Made by a program: the position numbers and the translations under genes | The notes under the pieces: generated by a model | The model's input: the letters and a program-made list of their open reading frames with translations, nothing else | Told to the model about the DNA's origin: nothing | The model's database searches: none | In this document: positions 1 to 9,500 of the stretch, piece after piece | How the letters are laid out: every line of letters starts with the position of its first letter | How positions within the stretch are numbered: the stretch's first letter is position 1 | Source: Xenorhabdus ehlersii | Lineage (GTDB): Bacteria > Pseudomonadota > Gammaproteobacteria > Enterobacterales > Enterobacteriaceae | Assembly: GCF_003610465.1 (NCBI RefSeq) | Contig: NZ_RAQI01000004.1 | Span: 62,001 to 126,000, forward strand | DNA: 64,000 bases | Direction of reading: 5' to 3'

Positions 1-1
1 C

Positions 2-1030
2 CATGCGGGGCTGGAAAACAGTCAACGGGCATGGGTACAAGATGCTTTCCAGCGAGATGATTTGCAGATCGTTGTGGCAACAGTTGCATTTGGTATGGGG
101 ATTAACAAGCCTAATGTGCGTTTTGTCGTGCATTTTGATATTCCCCGCAATATCGAATCTTATTATCAGGAAACTGGCCGGGCTGGGCGAGATGGCTTAC
201 CTGCGGAAGCCGTGCTGTTTTACGATCCTGCGGATATGGTATGGCTGCGGCGCTGTTTAGAAGAAAAACCCGCAGGTGAACAACAGGATATTGAGCGGCA
301 TAAACTCAATGCTATGGGCGCATTTGCACAGGCGCAGACCTGTCGGCGCTTGGTATTGTTGAATTATTTTGGGGAAAGTCGCCAAACAGCTTGTGGCAAC
401 TGTGATATTTGCCTTGATCCTCCCAAACGTTACGACGGTCTGGTAGAAGCACAGAAAGCGCTGTCCTGTATCTATCGCGTTGGACAACGTTTTGGGATTG
501 GCTATATTGTAGAAGTGTTACGTGGTGCAAATAATCAACGCATTAGAGATTTTGGGCACGACAAGCTGCCTGTTTATGGCATTGGTAAAGAGCAGAGTCA
601 GGAACATTGGATGAGTGTCTTACGTCAGCTTATCCACTTGGGGCTGATCAGCCAAAACATTGCCAACTATTCTGCGCTGCAATTGACAGAGGCTGCGCGG
701 CCTATATTACGTGGCGAAGTGCCTCTACAACTTGCCGTACCGCGTATCCAAAACTTGAAAAGCCGCAATCAGCAAAACAAATCGTACAGCGGCAACTATG
801 ATCGCAAATTATTTGCTAAGTTGCGTAAATTACGTAAATCCATTGCTGATGAAAACAATATTCCACCCTTTGTTGTTTTCAATGATGTCACGTTAATTGA
901 GATGGCAGAACAGTGCCCAATAACGCCGGATGAACTTTTGCTGATTAATGGCGTTGGTCAGCGGAAATTGGAGCGTTTTGGTGATGCATTTATGACCTTA
1001 ATCCGAGAGCATTTTGAAGAATTTGAGTAA
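2..1030 (+). CDS. recQ: ATP-dependent DNA helicase RecQ, 3' part
   Basis: This is the C-terminal ~343 residues of RecQ, the 3'-5' helicase of the RecF recombination pathway; the 5' part lies outside the window. The reading frame is open from base 2. Visible are helicase motif VI (ETGRAGRDG), the zinc-binding cysteines of the RecQ-Ct domain (one in QTCRRL, then ACGNCDIC), a winged-helix region and a C-terminal HRDC domain in roughly the last 75 residues. The full-length E. coli protein is about 609 residues, so about 265 are missing. pldB follows after 45 bp on the same strand. In E. coli rhtC and rhtB lie between recQ and pldB; they are absent here. Confidence 0.96.
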   Translation, partial: HAGLENSQRAWVQDAFQRDDLQIVVATVAFGMGINKPNVRFVVHFDIPRNIESYYQETGRAGRDGLPAEAVLFYDPADMVWLRRCLEEKPAGEQQDIERHKLNAMGAFAQAQTCRRLVLLNYFGESRQTACGNCDICLDPPKRYDGLVEAQKALSCIYRVGQRFGIGYIVEVLRGANNQRIRDFGHDKLPVYGIGKEQSQEHWMSVLRQLIHLGLISQNIANYSALQLTEAARPILRGEVPLQLAVPRIQNLKSRNQQNKSYSGNYDRKLFAKLRKLRKSIADENNIPPFVVFNDVTLIEMAEQCPITPDELLLINGVGQRKLERFGDAFMTLIREHFEEFE

Positions 1031-1075
1031 CTGAGAGATTTGAGTAACTAAAGGACAGTGAACTGAGGATGAAGA

Positions 1076-2047
1076 ATGGTACCTGAGATATTGAAAGCTA
1101 GCTGGTTAAACCGTGAACCTCAGTTCTCAGCCTTTACGAATGGACTATTACTGGATTTTTGGCAAACAAGAGAAGAACGGCAATTTGTAGGAATTGATAA
1201 TATTCCCATCCATTATGTCTCCTTTTGTTCCCCCTATCATGACAAAACACTCGTCATTTTGCCTGGCCGTAGTGAAAGTTACGTGAAATACCCTGAAGTG
1301 GCCTATGATTTTTATCATCTGGGTTACGATGTTTTCGTTATTGATCACCGTGGACAAGGTCGTTCAGGGCGCATGTTGGACGATCGACAAAAAGGCCATG
1401 TTGAAGAGTTCGATCATTATGTGGATGACTTAGCTAAATTTATTGAGCTTGAAGTGGCACCCCGTCAGTCTCATCGCTACTATGCTATGGCCCATTCAAT
1501 GGGTGGTGCGATCTTGAGCCGTTTTCTGATACGTTACCAGGAGCCGATTTTTCGTGCTGTGGCGTTATGTGCGCCGATGTTTGGTATCAACTTACCAATG
1601 CCCCGCTGGTTGGCAAATTTTCTGGTTAACCAGGCGGAACCCAATGTAAAAAGACGTAACGCTTATGCCCTATCAACGGGGCAATGGCGGCCATTACCTT
1701 ATTTTATCAATCTATTAACGCACAGTTATGCGCGTTATCAGCGTTATTTGCGTTACTATGCTGATTATCCTGAATTACGTCTTGGGGGGCCAACTTACCA
1801 TTGGATGCGTGAGAGTATGCTGATGGGCGATAATCTGATTGAAAATGCGGGCAAAATTCAAACTCCACTCATAGTATTACAAGCAAGTGAAGATAAGATA
1901 GTAAGTAATCGGGAGTTATTGGCTTTTTGTGCATCTCACCAAAATCCCCTGATTATCCAGGGGGCTCATCACGAAATCCTGTTCGAAAAAGATGTATTGC
2001 GAGCGCAGGCTCTCAATGCAATTTGTGATTTTTTTGACCAGAACTGA
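1076..2047 (+). CDS. pldB: Lysophospholipase L2
   Basis: A 323-residue alpha/beta hydrolase that matches PldB, which removes the remaining acyl chain from lysophospholipids at the inner membrane and can transfer acyl groups to phosphatidylglycerol. The nucleophile elbow is AHSMGG with Ser141; a late acid (SEDK) and histidine (GAHHE) complete a plausible triad. The chosen ATG has a GAGG about 8 bases upstream. It is slightly shorter than the E. coli protein (about 340). yigL follows 21 bp downstream, so the two are probably co-transcribed, as in E. coli. Confidence 0.93.
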   Translation: MVPEILKASWLNREPQFSAFTNGLLLDFWQTREERQFVGIDNIPIHYVSFCSPYHDKTLVILPGRSESYVKYPEVAYDFYHLGYDVFVIDHRGQGRSGRMLDDRQKGHVEEFDHYVDDLAKFIELEVAPRQSHRYYAMAHSMGGAILSRFLIRYQEPIFRAVALCAPMFGINLPMPRWLANFLVNQAEPNVKRRNAYALSTGQWRPLPYFINLLTHSYARYQRYLRYYADYPELRLGGPTYHWMRESMLMGDNLIENAGKIQTPLIVLQASEDKIVSNRELLAFCASHQNPLIIQGAHHEILFEKDVLRAQALNAICDFFDQN

Positions 2048-2068
2048 TTTAGTTTAGGAACTATAACC

Positions 2069-2869
2069 ATGTATCATGTTGTTGCTTCAGATTTAGATGG
2101 CACTTTGTTATCTCCCGACCATAAATTAACCCCGTATACCAAGGAAACGTTGAACTTATTGACGGAACAAGGGATTCATTTTGTTTTTGCAACAGGACGG
2201 CATCATATTGATGTGGGACAGATCCGTGATGGATTGGGCATTGATGCTTATATGATCACTTCCAACGGTGCAAGGGTTCACAATACCCAAGATGAATTGG
2301 TATTTAGCCATAACTTAGATCCTGATATTGCCCATGATTTGTGTTTATTGGAGTTTGATAATCCCAATATCCTGACTAATTATTTCAATAACGATGATTG
2401 GCTAATAAATAGAGAATCACCTGAACAGAAAGAGTTTTTTCAGGAGTCAGTTTTCCATTACCAACTTTTTCAGCGCGATAATTTTCCTACAAATGGCGTT
2501 TGTAAGGTGTACTACACCAGTGAAGATCATGATTATTTGGTGGATTTGGAAGAGAGGATTAAAGCGCGTTGGGGGGAAAGGGTTAATGTCAGTTTTTCAC
2601 TGAGGAATTGTTTGGAAGTGATGGCTGGTGGTGTTTCTAAAGGTCATGCATTGGAGCAAGTTTGTCAATTGATTGGATATCAATTAAATGACTGCATTGC
2701 TTTTGGCGATGGTATGAACGATCGGGAAATGTTAAGTGTGGCCGGTAAAGGCTGCATCATGCAGGGAGCGCACCAGCGCTTGAAAGATATTTTACCTGAT
2801 ATGGAACTTATTGGTTCCAATGCGGATGATGCAGTTTCCTGTTATTTACGGAAAATGTATCAGGTTTAA
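2069..2869 (+). CDS. yigL: HAD-superfamily (Cof-type) phosphatase YigL
   Basis: A 266-residue Cof-type HAD hydrolase. HAD motif I is DLDGTLL (residues 8-14), with a Cof-type C2 cap in the middle and motif IV GDGMND near residue 214. E. coli YigL dephosphorylates pyridoxal phosphate and sugar phosphates, including during sugar-phosphate stress; the substrate here is inferred from homology. It is the last gene of the recQ-pldB-yigL block and is followed immediately by an intrinsic terminator. Confidence 0.93.
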   Translation: MYHVVASDLDGTLLSPDHKLTPYTKETLNLLTEQGIHFVFATGRHHIDVGQIRDGLGIDAYMITSNGARVHNTQDELVFSHNLDPDIAHDLCLLEFDNPNILTNYFNNDDWLINRESPEQKEFFQESVFHYQLFQRDNFPTNGVCKVYYTSEDHDYLVDLEERIKARWGERVNVSFSLRNCLEVMAGGVSKGHALEQVCQLIGYQLNDCIAFGDGMNDREMLSVAGKGCIMQGAHQRLKDILPDMELIGSNADDAVSCYLRKMYQV

Positions 2870-2885
2870 AGAAGTTAATTGTTTG

Positions 2886-2914
2886 AAAACAGCATCCGAT
2901 GTGATGCTGTTTTC
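2886..2914 (+). terminator. Intrinsic terminator after yigL
   Basis: An 11-bp perfect stem (AAAACAGCATC / GATGCTGTTTT) with a 6-base loop, followed by TCTT. It lies 17 bp after the yigL stop. Confidence 0.8.
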
Positions 2915-3098
2915 TTATATTGATAAGTCATTTTTCCAGTCAAATAACCAACCATGCTGATGGGAACTTGTATTTTTTCTATAACATGCCCATTGCGTTA
3001 TTTTCCATTGATGGCCGGTATTGGATTAATTACAACATTTTTTGTGCCAGAAATGCGAAATGCTATCCAAAAAACAGGATTAAACCGTCAGATTGACG
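2915..3098. other. Non-coding or decayed DNA between yigL and the LacI relic
   Basis: No open gene. One frame near 3009-3120 reads PLMAGIGLITTFFVPEM, which resembles the last membrane helix and tail of an MFS-type transporter, but no longer reading frame supports it. I treat it as possible gene debris only. Confidence 0.35.
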
Positions 3099-3333
3099 GT
3101 TTGCTGTATACCAGTGTTGTTTGCGACCAATGAACTTACAGGATTTTGGTTGCTTACGTGCGTTGGCTGAAAATGGGCTAACCGTTCCCGATAATATTGC
3201 ACTAGTTTGTTTTAATGCCACCCTGCAATCACAATTTAATGTGCCTTCTTTAACTGCGGTGCGTCAGCCCATCGACAAAATGACCAAAACTGCTATTGAA
3301 ATATTGATAACATGGAACAGCTCAGGAGCGTGA
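3099..3333 (+). pseudogene. LacI-family transcriptional regulator, C-terminal relic with a frameshift
   Basis: The 3' end encodes a typical LacI-family C-terminus (LRALAENGLTVPDNIALVCFN, then SLTAVRQPIDKM). Just upstream, in another frame, is VLFATNELTGF, the family's expected preceding segment (compare AVFAANDLMALG). Removing one T from the TTTT run near 3145 would join the two into TNELTGFGCLRALAENG. The DNA-binding N-terminal half is absent. This is the dead 3' end of a regulator gene, not a functional short protein. Confidence 0.6.
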
Positions 3334-3640
3334 GTTTGAATTACAAATGGGTGAATCTTGTGGGTGCAAGCTTAGTTTATAGTAAAATAATTGGTCTTAT
3401 TTTTCTGATAGATTTATGCGTAACTTTGATATGAGCTAAAGAGATTTATATTGTTCCTGTTTCTAATTTTACATTTGTAAGGTTTTTTTAAATCACTATC
3501 TAATAATAACATAAATAAGAAAATATTTACCAACTAGTAATGGACTATGGACATTAAAAGATAATTAGGTATAGAATCTATCATCCTTTATAGTTTGCCT
3601 GCTTTTCTTTTATATAATTTGATTTCGATAAAGTGATATT
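3334..3640. other. AT-rich intergenic region
   Basis: About 300 bp of AT-rich sequence with no open frame of note and no recognised RNA. It presumably carries the promoter of the downstream DUF805 gene, but I cannot place one with confidence. Confidence 0.4.
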
Positions 3641-3994
3641 ATGAATTGGTATCTTAGTGTTTTGAAAAATTATGCTGAATTCTCTGGCCGTGCCCGTCGT
3701 AAAGAATATTGGATGTTCTATTTATTTAACATTATTGTATTCCTGGCTCTTATAGTATTGGGTTCAGCAATTAATGATACTGCTGGTTTTGCATTGTTGT
3801 TGATTTATATCATTGTTACTTTTATTCCAAGTCTTGCTGTAACAATACGCCGACTGCACGATATTAACCGTTCTGGATGGTGGTTTTTATTAGCTTTTGT
3901 TCCCGTAGCCAGCATTGTTTTATTCGTATTTACTCTGTTGGAAGGTACTCAGGGTGATAATGAATACGGCGCTGATCCAAGAAGAAAGTATTAA
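3641..3994 (+). CDS. DUF805 inner-membrane protein (YhaH/YhaI type)
   Basis: A 117-residue membrane protein. The N-terminus (MNWYLSVLKNYAEFSGRARR, then KEYW) is the hallmark of DUF805, followed by three or four hydrophobic helices (about residues 22-45, 48-68, 83-105) and the family's C-terminal motif GTQGDNEYGADPR. The molecular function of the family is unknown. It is a single gene flanked by AT-rich DNA and has its own terminator (4100-4134). Confidence 0.85.
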   Translation: MNWYLSVLKNYAEFSGRARRKEYWMFYLFNIIVFLALIVLGSAINDTAGFALLLIYIIVTFIPSLAVTIRRLHDINRSGWWFLLAFVPVASIVLFVFTLLEGTQGDNEYGADPRRKY

Positions 3995-4099
3995 TATCGA
4001 AAAACACACATCTAAAGATTTTTAATTTATTTGATATAAATCAGTTGGTTGAAGCGTTTTCGGTGTAGAAAGATTAATTGTTTAGTTTGCCACGTAATA

Positions 4100-4134
4100 T
4101 AAAATGCCACTTATTACTTTAGTGGCATTTTTTT
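4100..4134 (+). terminator. Intrinsic terminator after the DUF805 gene
   Basis: Stem AAATGCCACT / AGTGGCATTT with a short loop and a following run of Ts. The rest of 3995-4303 is AT-rich with no other feature seen. Confidence 0.85.
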
Positions 4135-4303
4135 GTTAATTATCTAATTGAATAATTGGTATGGTGAATTATATAAATTTGAATCAATGCTTCTTTTATG
4201 TTTTTTTAACTTAAATGAATAGTTATTATAAGAAATAATTCTTTCCTTAAAGTAATAATTTTTAATATAGTCTCTTGGGATATTAATATAAGGAGTGTTA
4301 TTT

Positions 4304-4735
4304 ATGAGTAAATTGCGTCTCGCTTACTACAACTTATCTCCAGAGCTATTGCAAGGTTTTCGTGTGGTAAAAGAAGGTCTGGAAAATAGTCAGTTAGGTT
4401 TGCAATTAGTTGAATTGATCTATTTGCGAGTATCTCAAATCAATGGTTGTTCTTTCTGCTTAAATAAACACACTCAAGTTTTGCGCGAAAATCAAGAGGC
4501 AGAACGTCGGTTAGCTGAATTAGCTGGATGGCGAGTGAGTAGTCAGTTTACTCACCGTGAAAAAGCGGCGTTGGAATGGGCCGAAGCGCTTACTCACATT
4601 GTAACGACACACGCAGATGATTATGCTTATTTACCCTTGAAAGATCACTTCACGGATCAGGAAATTTCTGATTTGACTTTTGCGATTGCGCTTATGAATG
4701 GGATGAATCGATTGGCAATCGGTATGCGTCATTAA
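4304..4735 (+). CDS. AhpD-like / carboxymuconolactone decarboxylase family protein
   Basis: A 143-residue protein of the AhpD-like superfamily. The peroxidase-type motif is intact: NGCSFCLNKH has the CxxC pair and the following His. Members range from alkylhydroperoxidases (AhpD) to uncharacterised stress proteins; the exact substrate cannot be told from sequence. An in-frame GTG 9 bp upstream is possible, but the ATG at 4304 has AGGAG at the right distance and the natural N-terminus MSKLRLAYYNLSPE. It lies next to the IS1 element, so it may be accessory. Confidence 0.8.
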   Translation: MSKLRLAYYNLSPELLQGFRVVKEGLENSQLGLQLVELIYLRVSQINGCSFCLNKHTQVLRENQEAERRLAELAGWRVSSQFTHREKAALEWAEALTHIVTTHADDYAYLPLKDHFTDQEISDLTFAIALMNGMNRLAIGMRH

Positions 4736-4847
4736 TGTTATTTGATTTCATCGTAGTTGCTTTGGGCTAATTAAAAGGAAATATTTTATTCTGGAAGTTG
4801 GGATCACGGTCCCTCCTTTTAAAAGAAAATCTGGTTATGACTACAAT

Positions 4848-5351
4848 TTATTGATAGTGATGAATGTTCAGATAATATCCTATAACTCTGTCATGCATTT
4901 CTATGGATTTTGAAAAAGATAATGTTTTTCGCGTCAGTCTTGCCAAATGCTGACGAAGGTTCAGATTATGCCTCTTTATACGTTGGGTATAACGCTTACT
5001 GACCACATGCAGTTTCCCTGCCAATGCTTTTTCATAACTTTTCCAGCCATCTGTCATATAAATAACGATATTGAAAGGTGCCAGCAAGGCCATCAGGCGC
5101 ATTAATGTTTTCTTTGTCCTTGAACCAAAAACATGTGCGATCACTTTTCGTCTTGTCCTGTCGTAGGCGTAAAAGAGCCAGCGCGGCGGTTTCTTTGACT
5201 TCACGTACGACCATTGTTCATCCATTTCACAGCAGATAATCACTTCGGTGCCGGGTGTAATGGCTTCTGTTACCGATTTGGGTTTGAGCTTTTTAAGTGG
5301 CGAAGCACGGTATTTAGGCCAATCCCCATCACCCGCGCTGTCGCCCGACAT
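4848..5351 (-). CDS. insB: IS1 transposase InsB frame (part of InsAB' fusion)
   Basis: The 167-residue frame matches canonical IS1 InsB in length. Catalytic-core landmarks are visible: EMDEQW near the first Asp, YMTDGW, and the [12 protein letters not shown] stretch before the final acidic residue region ([14 protein letters not shown]). In IS1 it is normally translated only as the InsAB' fusion through a -1 frameshift near the end of insA. Here the overlap contains an A5G run (minus strand, about 5294-5289). Confidence 0.9.
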   Translation of the reverse strand: MSGDSAGDGDWPKYRASPLKKLKPKSVTEAITPGTEVIICCEMDEQWSYVKSKKPPRWLFYAYDRTRRKVIAHVFGSRTKKTLMRLMALLAPFNIVIYMTDGWKSYEKALAGKLHVVSKRYTQRIKRHNLNLRQHLARLTRKTLSFSKSIEMHDRVIGYYLNIHHYQ

Positions 5352-5545
5352 CCCAGGCCATTCATGGCCATATCGACGATTTGCTTATGGGTTCCGGGGC
5401 GACATGCGGCATAAGTGAACTCAAGTTGCCAGGAATGACGGCAGGATTGGCAAAGATAACGCTGATGACCAGAACGTGAGCGCCCATTGCGATGGATCCC
5501 TTTAAACGCACGACAAGCGGGGCAGGTTACATCAATCTTTGCCAT
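5270..5545 (-). CDS. insA: IS1 InsA, DNA-binding repressor of transposition
   Basis: A 91-residue protein, exactly the canonical InsA length. It has an N-terminal zinc-ribbon pair (CPAC and CQSC) and a helix-turn-helix ([20 protein letters not shown]). It binds IS1 ends and represses transposase. The start at 5545 is preferred because GGAG lies 9 bases upstream; a Met five codons earlier is possible. It overlaps insB out of frame. Confidence 0.9.
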   Translation of the reverse strand: MAKIDVTCPACRAFKGIHRNGRSRSGHQRYLCQSCRHSWQLEFTYAACRPGTHKQIVDMAMNGLGCRATARVMGIGLNTVLRHLKSSNPNR

Positions 5546-5601
5546 TTGAATGTTCTCCAAATAGAAAGATTATACATGATCAATAAATTGATATCACAAC
5601 C

Positions 5602-6147
5602 GGATTTATTGATGACGCGGTTGTCCTGACGGACTTTTAGCACGATACAATCCAGATAAACAATCGGATAAATGGCATCCAGAGGCCGATTTTGCCACTC
5701 AATGACTTGGTCCATGACCGCATCGGTGACCTTGGATATTAAGGCGGGGGAGACATCTGAATCATATAACTCTTTGAAAGTGGCTACGATTTCACGCGTA
5801 GTCATGCCTTTGGCATACAAGGTTAAAATCTGATTATCCATGCCGGTGAAACGCGTTTGGTTTTTCTTGATGAGCAAGGGATCAAAGCTCCCTTCACGAT
5901 CTCGGTGAGTACTGAGTTCCAGAGGTCCATCGCCAGTGATTACTGTTTTTGATGAGTATCCATTACGAGCATTAGTGCCTGTTTCGGGCTGATTTTTCTC
6001 ATAACCGAGGTGATGGTTCATTTCCACATTAAGCGCGGCTTCAACACTGAGCTTTTTTAGTAAACGATCAAATTGGTTGAGATCGTCAGGGGTTTTGAGG
6101 TTTTTAGCCAGTTCATGGGCAAGAGCCTGTAATTGTTTCTCGTTCAT
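5602..6147 (-). pseudogene. IS256-family transposase, 3' half deleted at an IS1 end
   Basis: The first ~181 residues of an IS256/Mutator-family transposase are intact, from MNEKQLQALAHELAKNLK to YLDCIVLKVRQDNRVINK. The frame then runs into the IS1 end and closes after 25 foreign residues. The first catalytic Asp region (YLDCIVLKVR) is present; the second Asp, the Glu and the C-terminal half are missing, and I do not find them on the other side of IS1. It is therefore non-functional. Confidence 0.88.
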
Positions 6148-6524
6148 AAATCAACCTTATTTTGATAGTAAATTAAACAGATCAAGATAAGGCAAATACA
6201 CAATTTAATTTACAGGCTCCATCAGGGCTCACTGAAGCCGAATATATGTTTGCGACTACGTTGTCAAAAAAATTTACCCACCCACTTGAATTAAATCAGT
6301 GTCCATATATCGGGTTAACTAAGTAAAATCAGTTAGATAAAAAATAAAAAGGAAGCAAAAAAATCTGGGGCATTAAAAGGGGCATAAAACAAATTGACTA
6401 AAATAAATTAAAATATTCAATTAGTTATAATAAAATTCCATTCCTAGAAACGCCATTGAATGCCAGTAATCCGCTAATTTGAAAAGGTATGCGTTTGATC
6501 ATGTGGTTATTATTGGCTATAGGC
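6148..6524. other. IS256 left-end region and AT-rich spacer before mscM
   Basis: Bases 6148 to about 6240 are the upstream end of the broken IS256-type element; the outer terminal repeat cannot be fixed because the partner end is lost. From 6241 to 6524 the DNA is AT-rich with no gene. A short partial repeat (GGGGCATTAAAAGGGGCATAA, about 6368-6388) is present and of unknown meaning. No mscM terminator is obvious. Confidence 0.4.
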
Positions 6525-9500
6525 TTACAGTTCTCCCGGCCTGCGTGGAGGATTACGGCCCGTGAAGTTAGTTGTAGCACTGCGGATCTCTTGTCCAAAA
6601 ATATCAACCCGTGCCTGGAATGGTGGGAATGGCAAGGTGATATCATGTTTGCGGAATTCCTGCAAAATATGTTGATGCACTTCATGACGGGCAGGCATAC
6701 GATGCCCCATCTCTGCGGCATAAGCACGTAGTTCATAAATCTGAATGCCTTGTTGCAAATCCACTAAATATACTTCCGGCATCGGGTTATCGAGAATAAA
6801 GGGTGAACTTTTGGCGGCAGACATTAATATGTCGGTGGCGTTTGCGGAGTCAACATCAGCCGGCACAGGGATTGTCAGGACGATACGAGTGATCGTGTCA
6901 GACAGTGACCAGTTGATGAATTGCTCTGTAATAAAGGCCTTGTTGGGAACAATAATCTCTTTTTTGTCCCAGTCAGACAGCGTTGTTGCCCGCGTATTGA
7001 TCTTCGTGATACTGCCTGTCAGACCACGGATAGTTACGGTATCACCAATGCGGATCGGTTTTTCAAATAAGATGATCAGGCCAGAAATAATATTGGTGAA
7101 AATTTCCTGTAAGCCAAAACCAAGTCCAACCCCCATTGCAGCAATCAGCCATTGTATTTTTGACCATTCAATTCCCACCAGAGAAAAACCAACCAGACCA
7201 CCAATGAGGGTAATGCTATATTTGGTCAGTGTTGTAATGGCATAACCTGTTCCCGGTGTCAGCACTAAGTGCTGTAACAGGGCGAGTTCCAGCAGAGCTG
7301 GCAAGTTACGGACAAGTTGAGTAGTAATAACAATAACTAAGATTGCAATTAATACGGAGCCTAGGGTAATCGGCTGAACGCTATCAACACCGTTGATGGT
7401 TGTACTCACGTCCCAAAGCCGGATATTTTCAAGGAAAGAAAAGGCTGAATGGAGCTCAGACCACAATAGGATAAGTGAAACCAGTGCTGTCATTGTCAGG
7501 ATTGAACGCACTAATCCTAACGATTGAGCACTGATGGCATCCAAATCAATGACTGGCTCTTCAACTTCGATTGTGCCTTCTACACTGCTATTAATATTGC
7601 CAGAATCTTCCTCACTTTTGGCACGCTGGGCCAATATTTCTGCACGGCGTTGTTTTGCCCGCTCAAAAGCTATCTTACGGCGCTGGATCAGCATCCATCG
7701 ACGCACAATGTGGTAAACGACCAGCAGGAAGAACCAGATAGCGACAGAGGTTTCCAGACGACCTAATAGCGCCTGTGAGGTTTGCAGATAACCCAGGATC
7801 GAAGCGAGGGCCGCTAAGATTGGAGCCGAGAGTAGTATCCACCATAGAACAGAACTAACAATATTCTCACCTGAACCATGTTTATCCATATAGAGTGGAA
7901 TGCCGGCACGTTTTAAGCTGCTGGTTACCAAACTTAGTGAAATACAGAGCATGATGAAACATAGCCTGCCGAGGGTTGCGATAAAATCCTGGTCTTTGTA
8001 ATGATTAAAAGTGATCAATGCCATCATCAAAGGCACGATCAGGAAAATGGAAAGACGATAGAAACGCATCGCTCGCTTGATGCGTTCTTCTGGCCAGCGA
8101 AAATGGGCGATAAATAAGCCATTGGGATGGGCAAAGGCCGCACTGAGCATAAAGACCCACAGAACGGGGGTGGTTTCACGTACACCGTTGCCTATTGCGG
8201 TAGCCATTGGATATTGCCATGCATTTTGCAACCCATAACCAATGGCTGACCAAAGCATTGGCAACGGTAATGCCGCGACAACAGACCAAAAAACTGTGCG
8301 CATAGTCAGAGAGAAATGATCTTGTGTCACTTTACCGATGCGATTGCTCGAACGCTCAAGAAAAGCATGATACTGACGGTGTGAGCTAACACTAAAAATG
8401 ACCAATAATAAAGTACCCAGCAAATAGAGCAGAGTATCTTGTTTAGTCAACATGCTGTGGATGGCGGCACCCAACTGAGAGAACGTATCCAGCGATAACA
8501 GACGCGTCAGATTTTGCACCACCTGCAATGGATAATTGAGCGATATAGGATTGACATCTGCTACCCAGAACAGATAACGGTGGGTAGCATCCTGAACTTC
8601 TTTCAGGGCATCATTTAATTTGTTGGTGATTACCTTGAATTGTGTCTGTTCCAGTATCTCATTGTCATATCCTGATAGCAGGGAATTTAATAGCTCTTTC
8701 CTGGTGCGGATAAGTGATTCGTAGACCTTCTTTTGCTCTGGCGTCAGAGTGTGATATGAGGGCAATATTTGCTCAAGAGGCCGTTGCAGGTGTTCCAGCA
8801 TTTCCTCATATTTCAGTCTTTCGACCCGTAATTCGACAATATCCCTGTCAATTTGCTGGGATTTTGACATATCGGGAATATGGGTGACTCTCGCTCTCAA
8901 GGTTTCGCCAAGTGCAGTGGAATCGTTTAGCCATTGTGCTTGTTCACGGATAGTATTGAGTGTTTGGAGAACAAAAAGAATTTCGCTATTGGCCTTGCGC
9001 TGTTTTGAACCAATGGCTTCCATTCTCTGGGCTTGTTGATTGAGCATTTGCGACAATTGGCGGTTTTGCTGGAGTTCATCCTGCAAAAACTGTGGCAGTT
9101 TTTCTCCACTCTGTTCCGCCAGCATTTCTGTATACTCCAGTGCAGATTCCGTTTTCTGCTGGCGTTGGGTATTTAACTGGCTGCGTAATTGCTGGAGTTT
9201 AAGATCCAGTCGTTGATAGCGTTTTTTGTATAATTCTGCGCGTATGCGCGCAATCTCCTGACGATTATTGACAGAAAGTTGAGCCATCTCCAGTTCATCA
9301 GACATAGCCTTACGGGCATTGACTTCTGCTTGCGCCAGCGCTAATTGCGCTTTGGCCAGTGGTGTGGAAGGTGAATCCAGAGACTGGAGCCGAGAAGTTG
9401 CCTCAGCCAGCAAACGCTTTGTTTCAGCCTGTTGTTGAGGCAATTGACTCATGGAATCACTGATTTCTCGAAGCTTATCCTGTTCGTGCTGTAATTGGCG

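Larger units (their letters stand above)
4833..5601 (-). mobile_element. IS1-family insertion sequence, apparently complete (769 bp)
   Basis: The two ends form imperfect terminal inverted repeats (GGTTATGACTACAATTTATT inward from 4833; GGTTGTGATATCAATTTATT inward from 5601; about 21 of 27 bases match). The length is almost exactly that of IS1 (768 bp). Between them lie insA and the overlapping insB frame, both of canonical length. The bases immediately outside the two ends (AGAAAATCT and GGATTTATT) do not match, so there is no target-site duplication. The right end abuts the truncated IS256-type transposase at codon ~181. Confidence 0.85.

Noticed and set aside
6368..6388. GGGGCATTAAAAGGGGCATAA as an attachment site
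   Set aside because: No second copy in the window and no integrase; could be chance.
7524..7766. Plus-strand frames opposite mscM
   Set aside because: Shadow frames of a well-supported gene with no ribosome binding site or homology.
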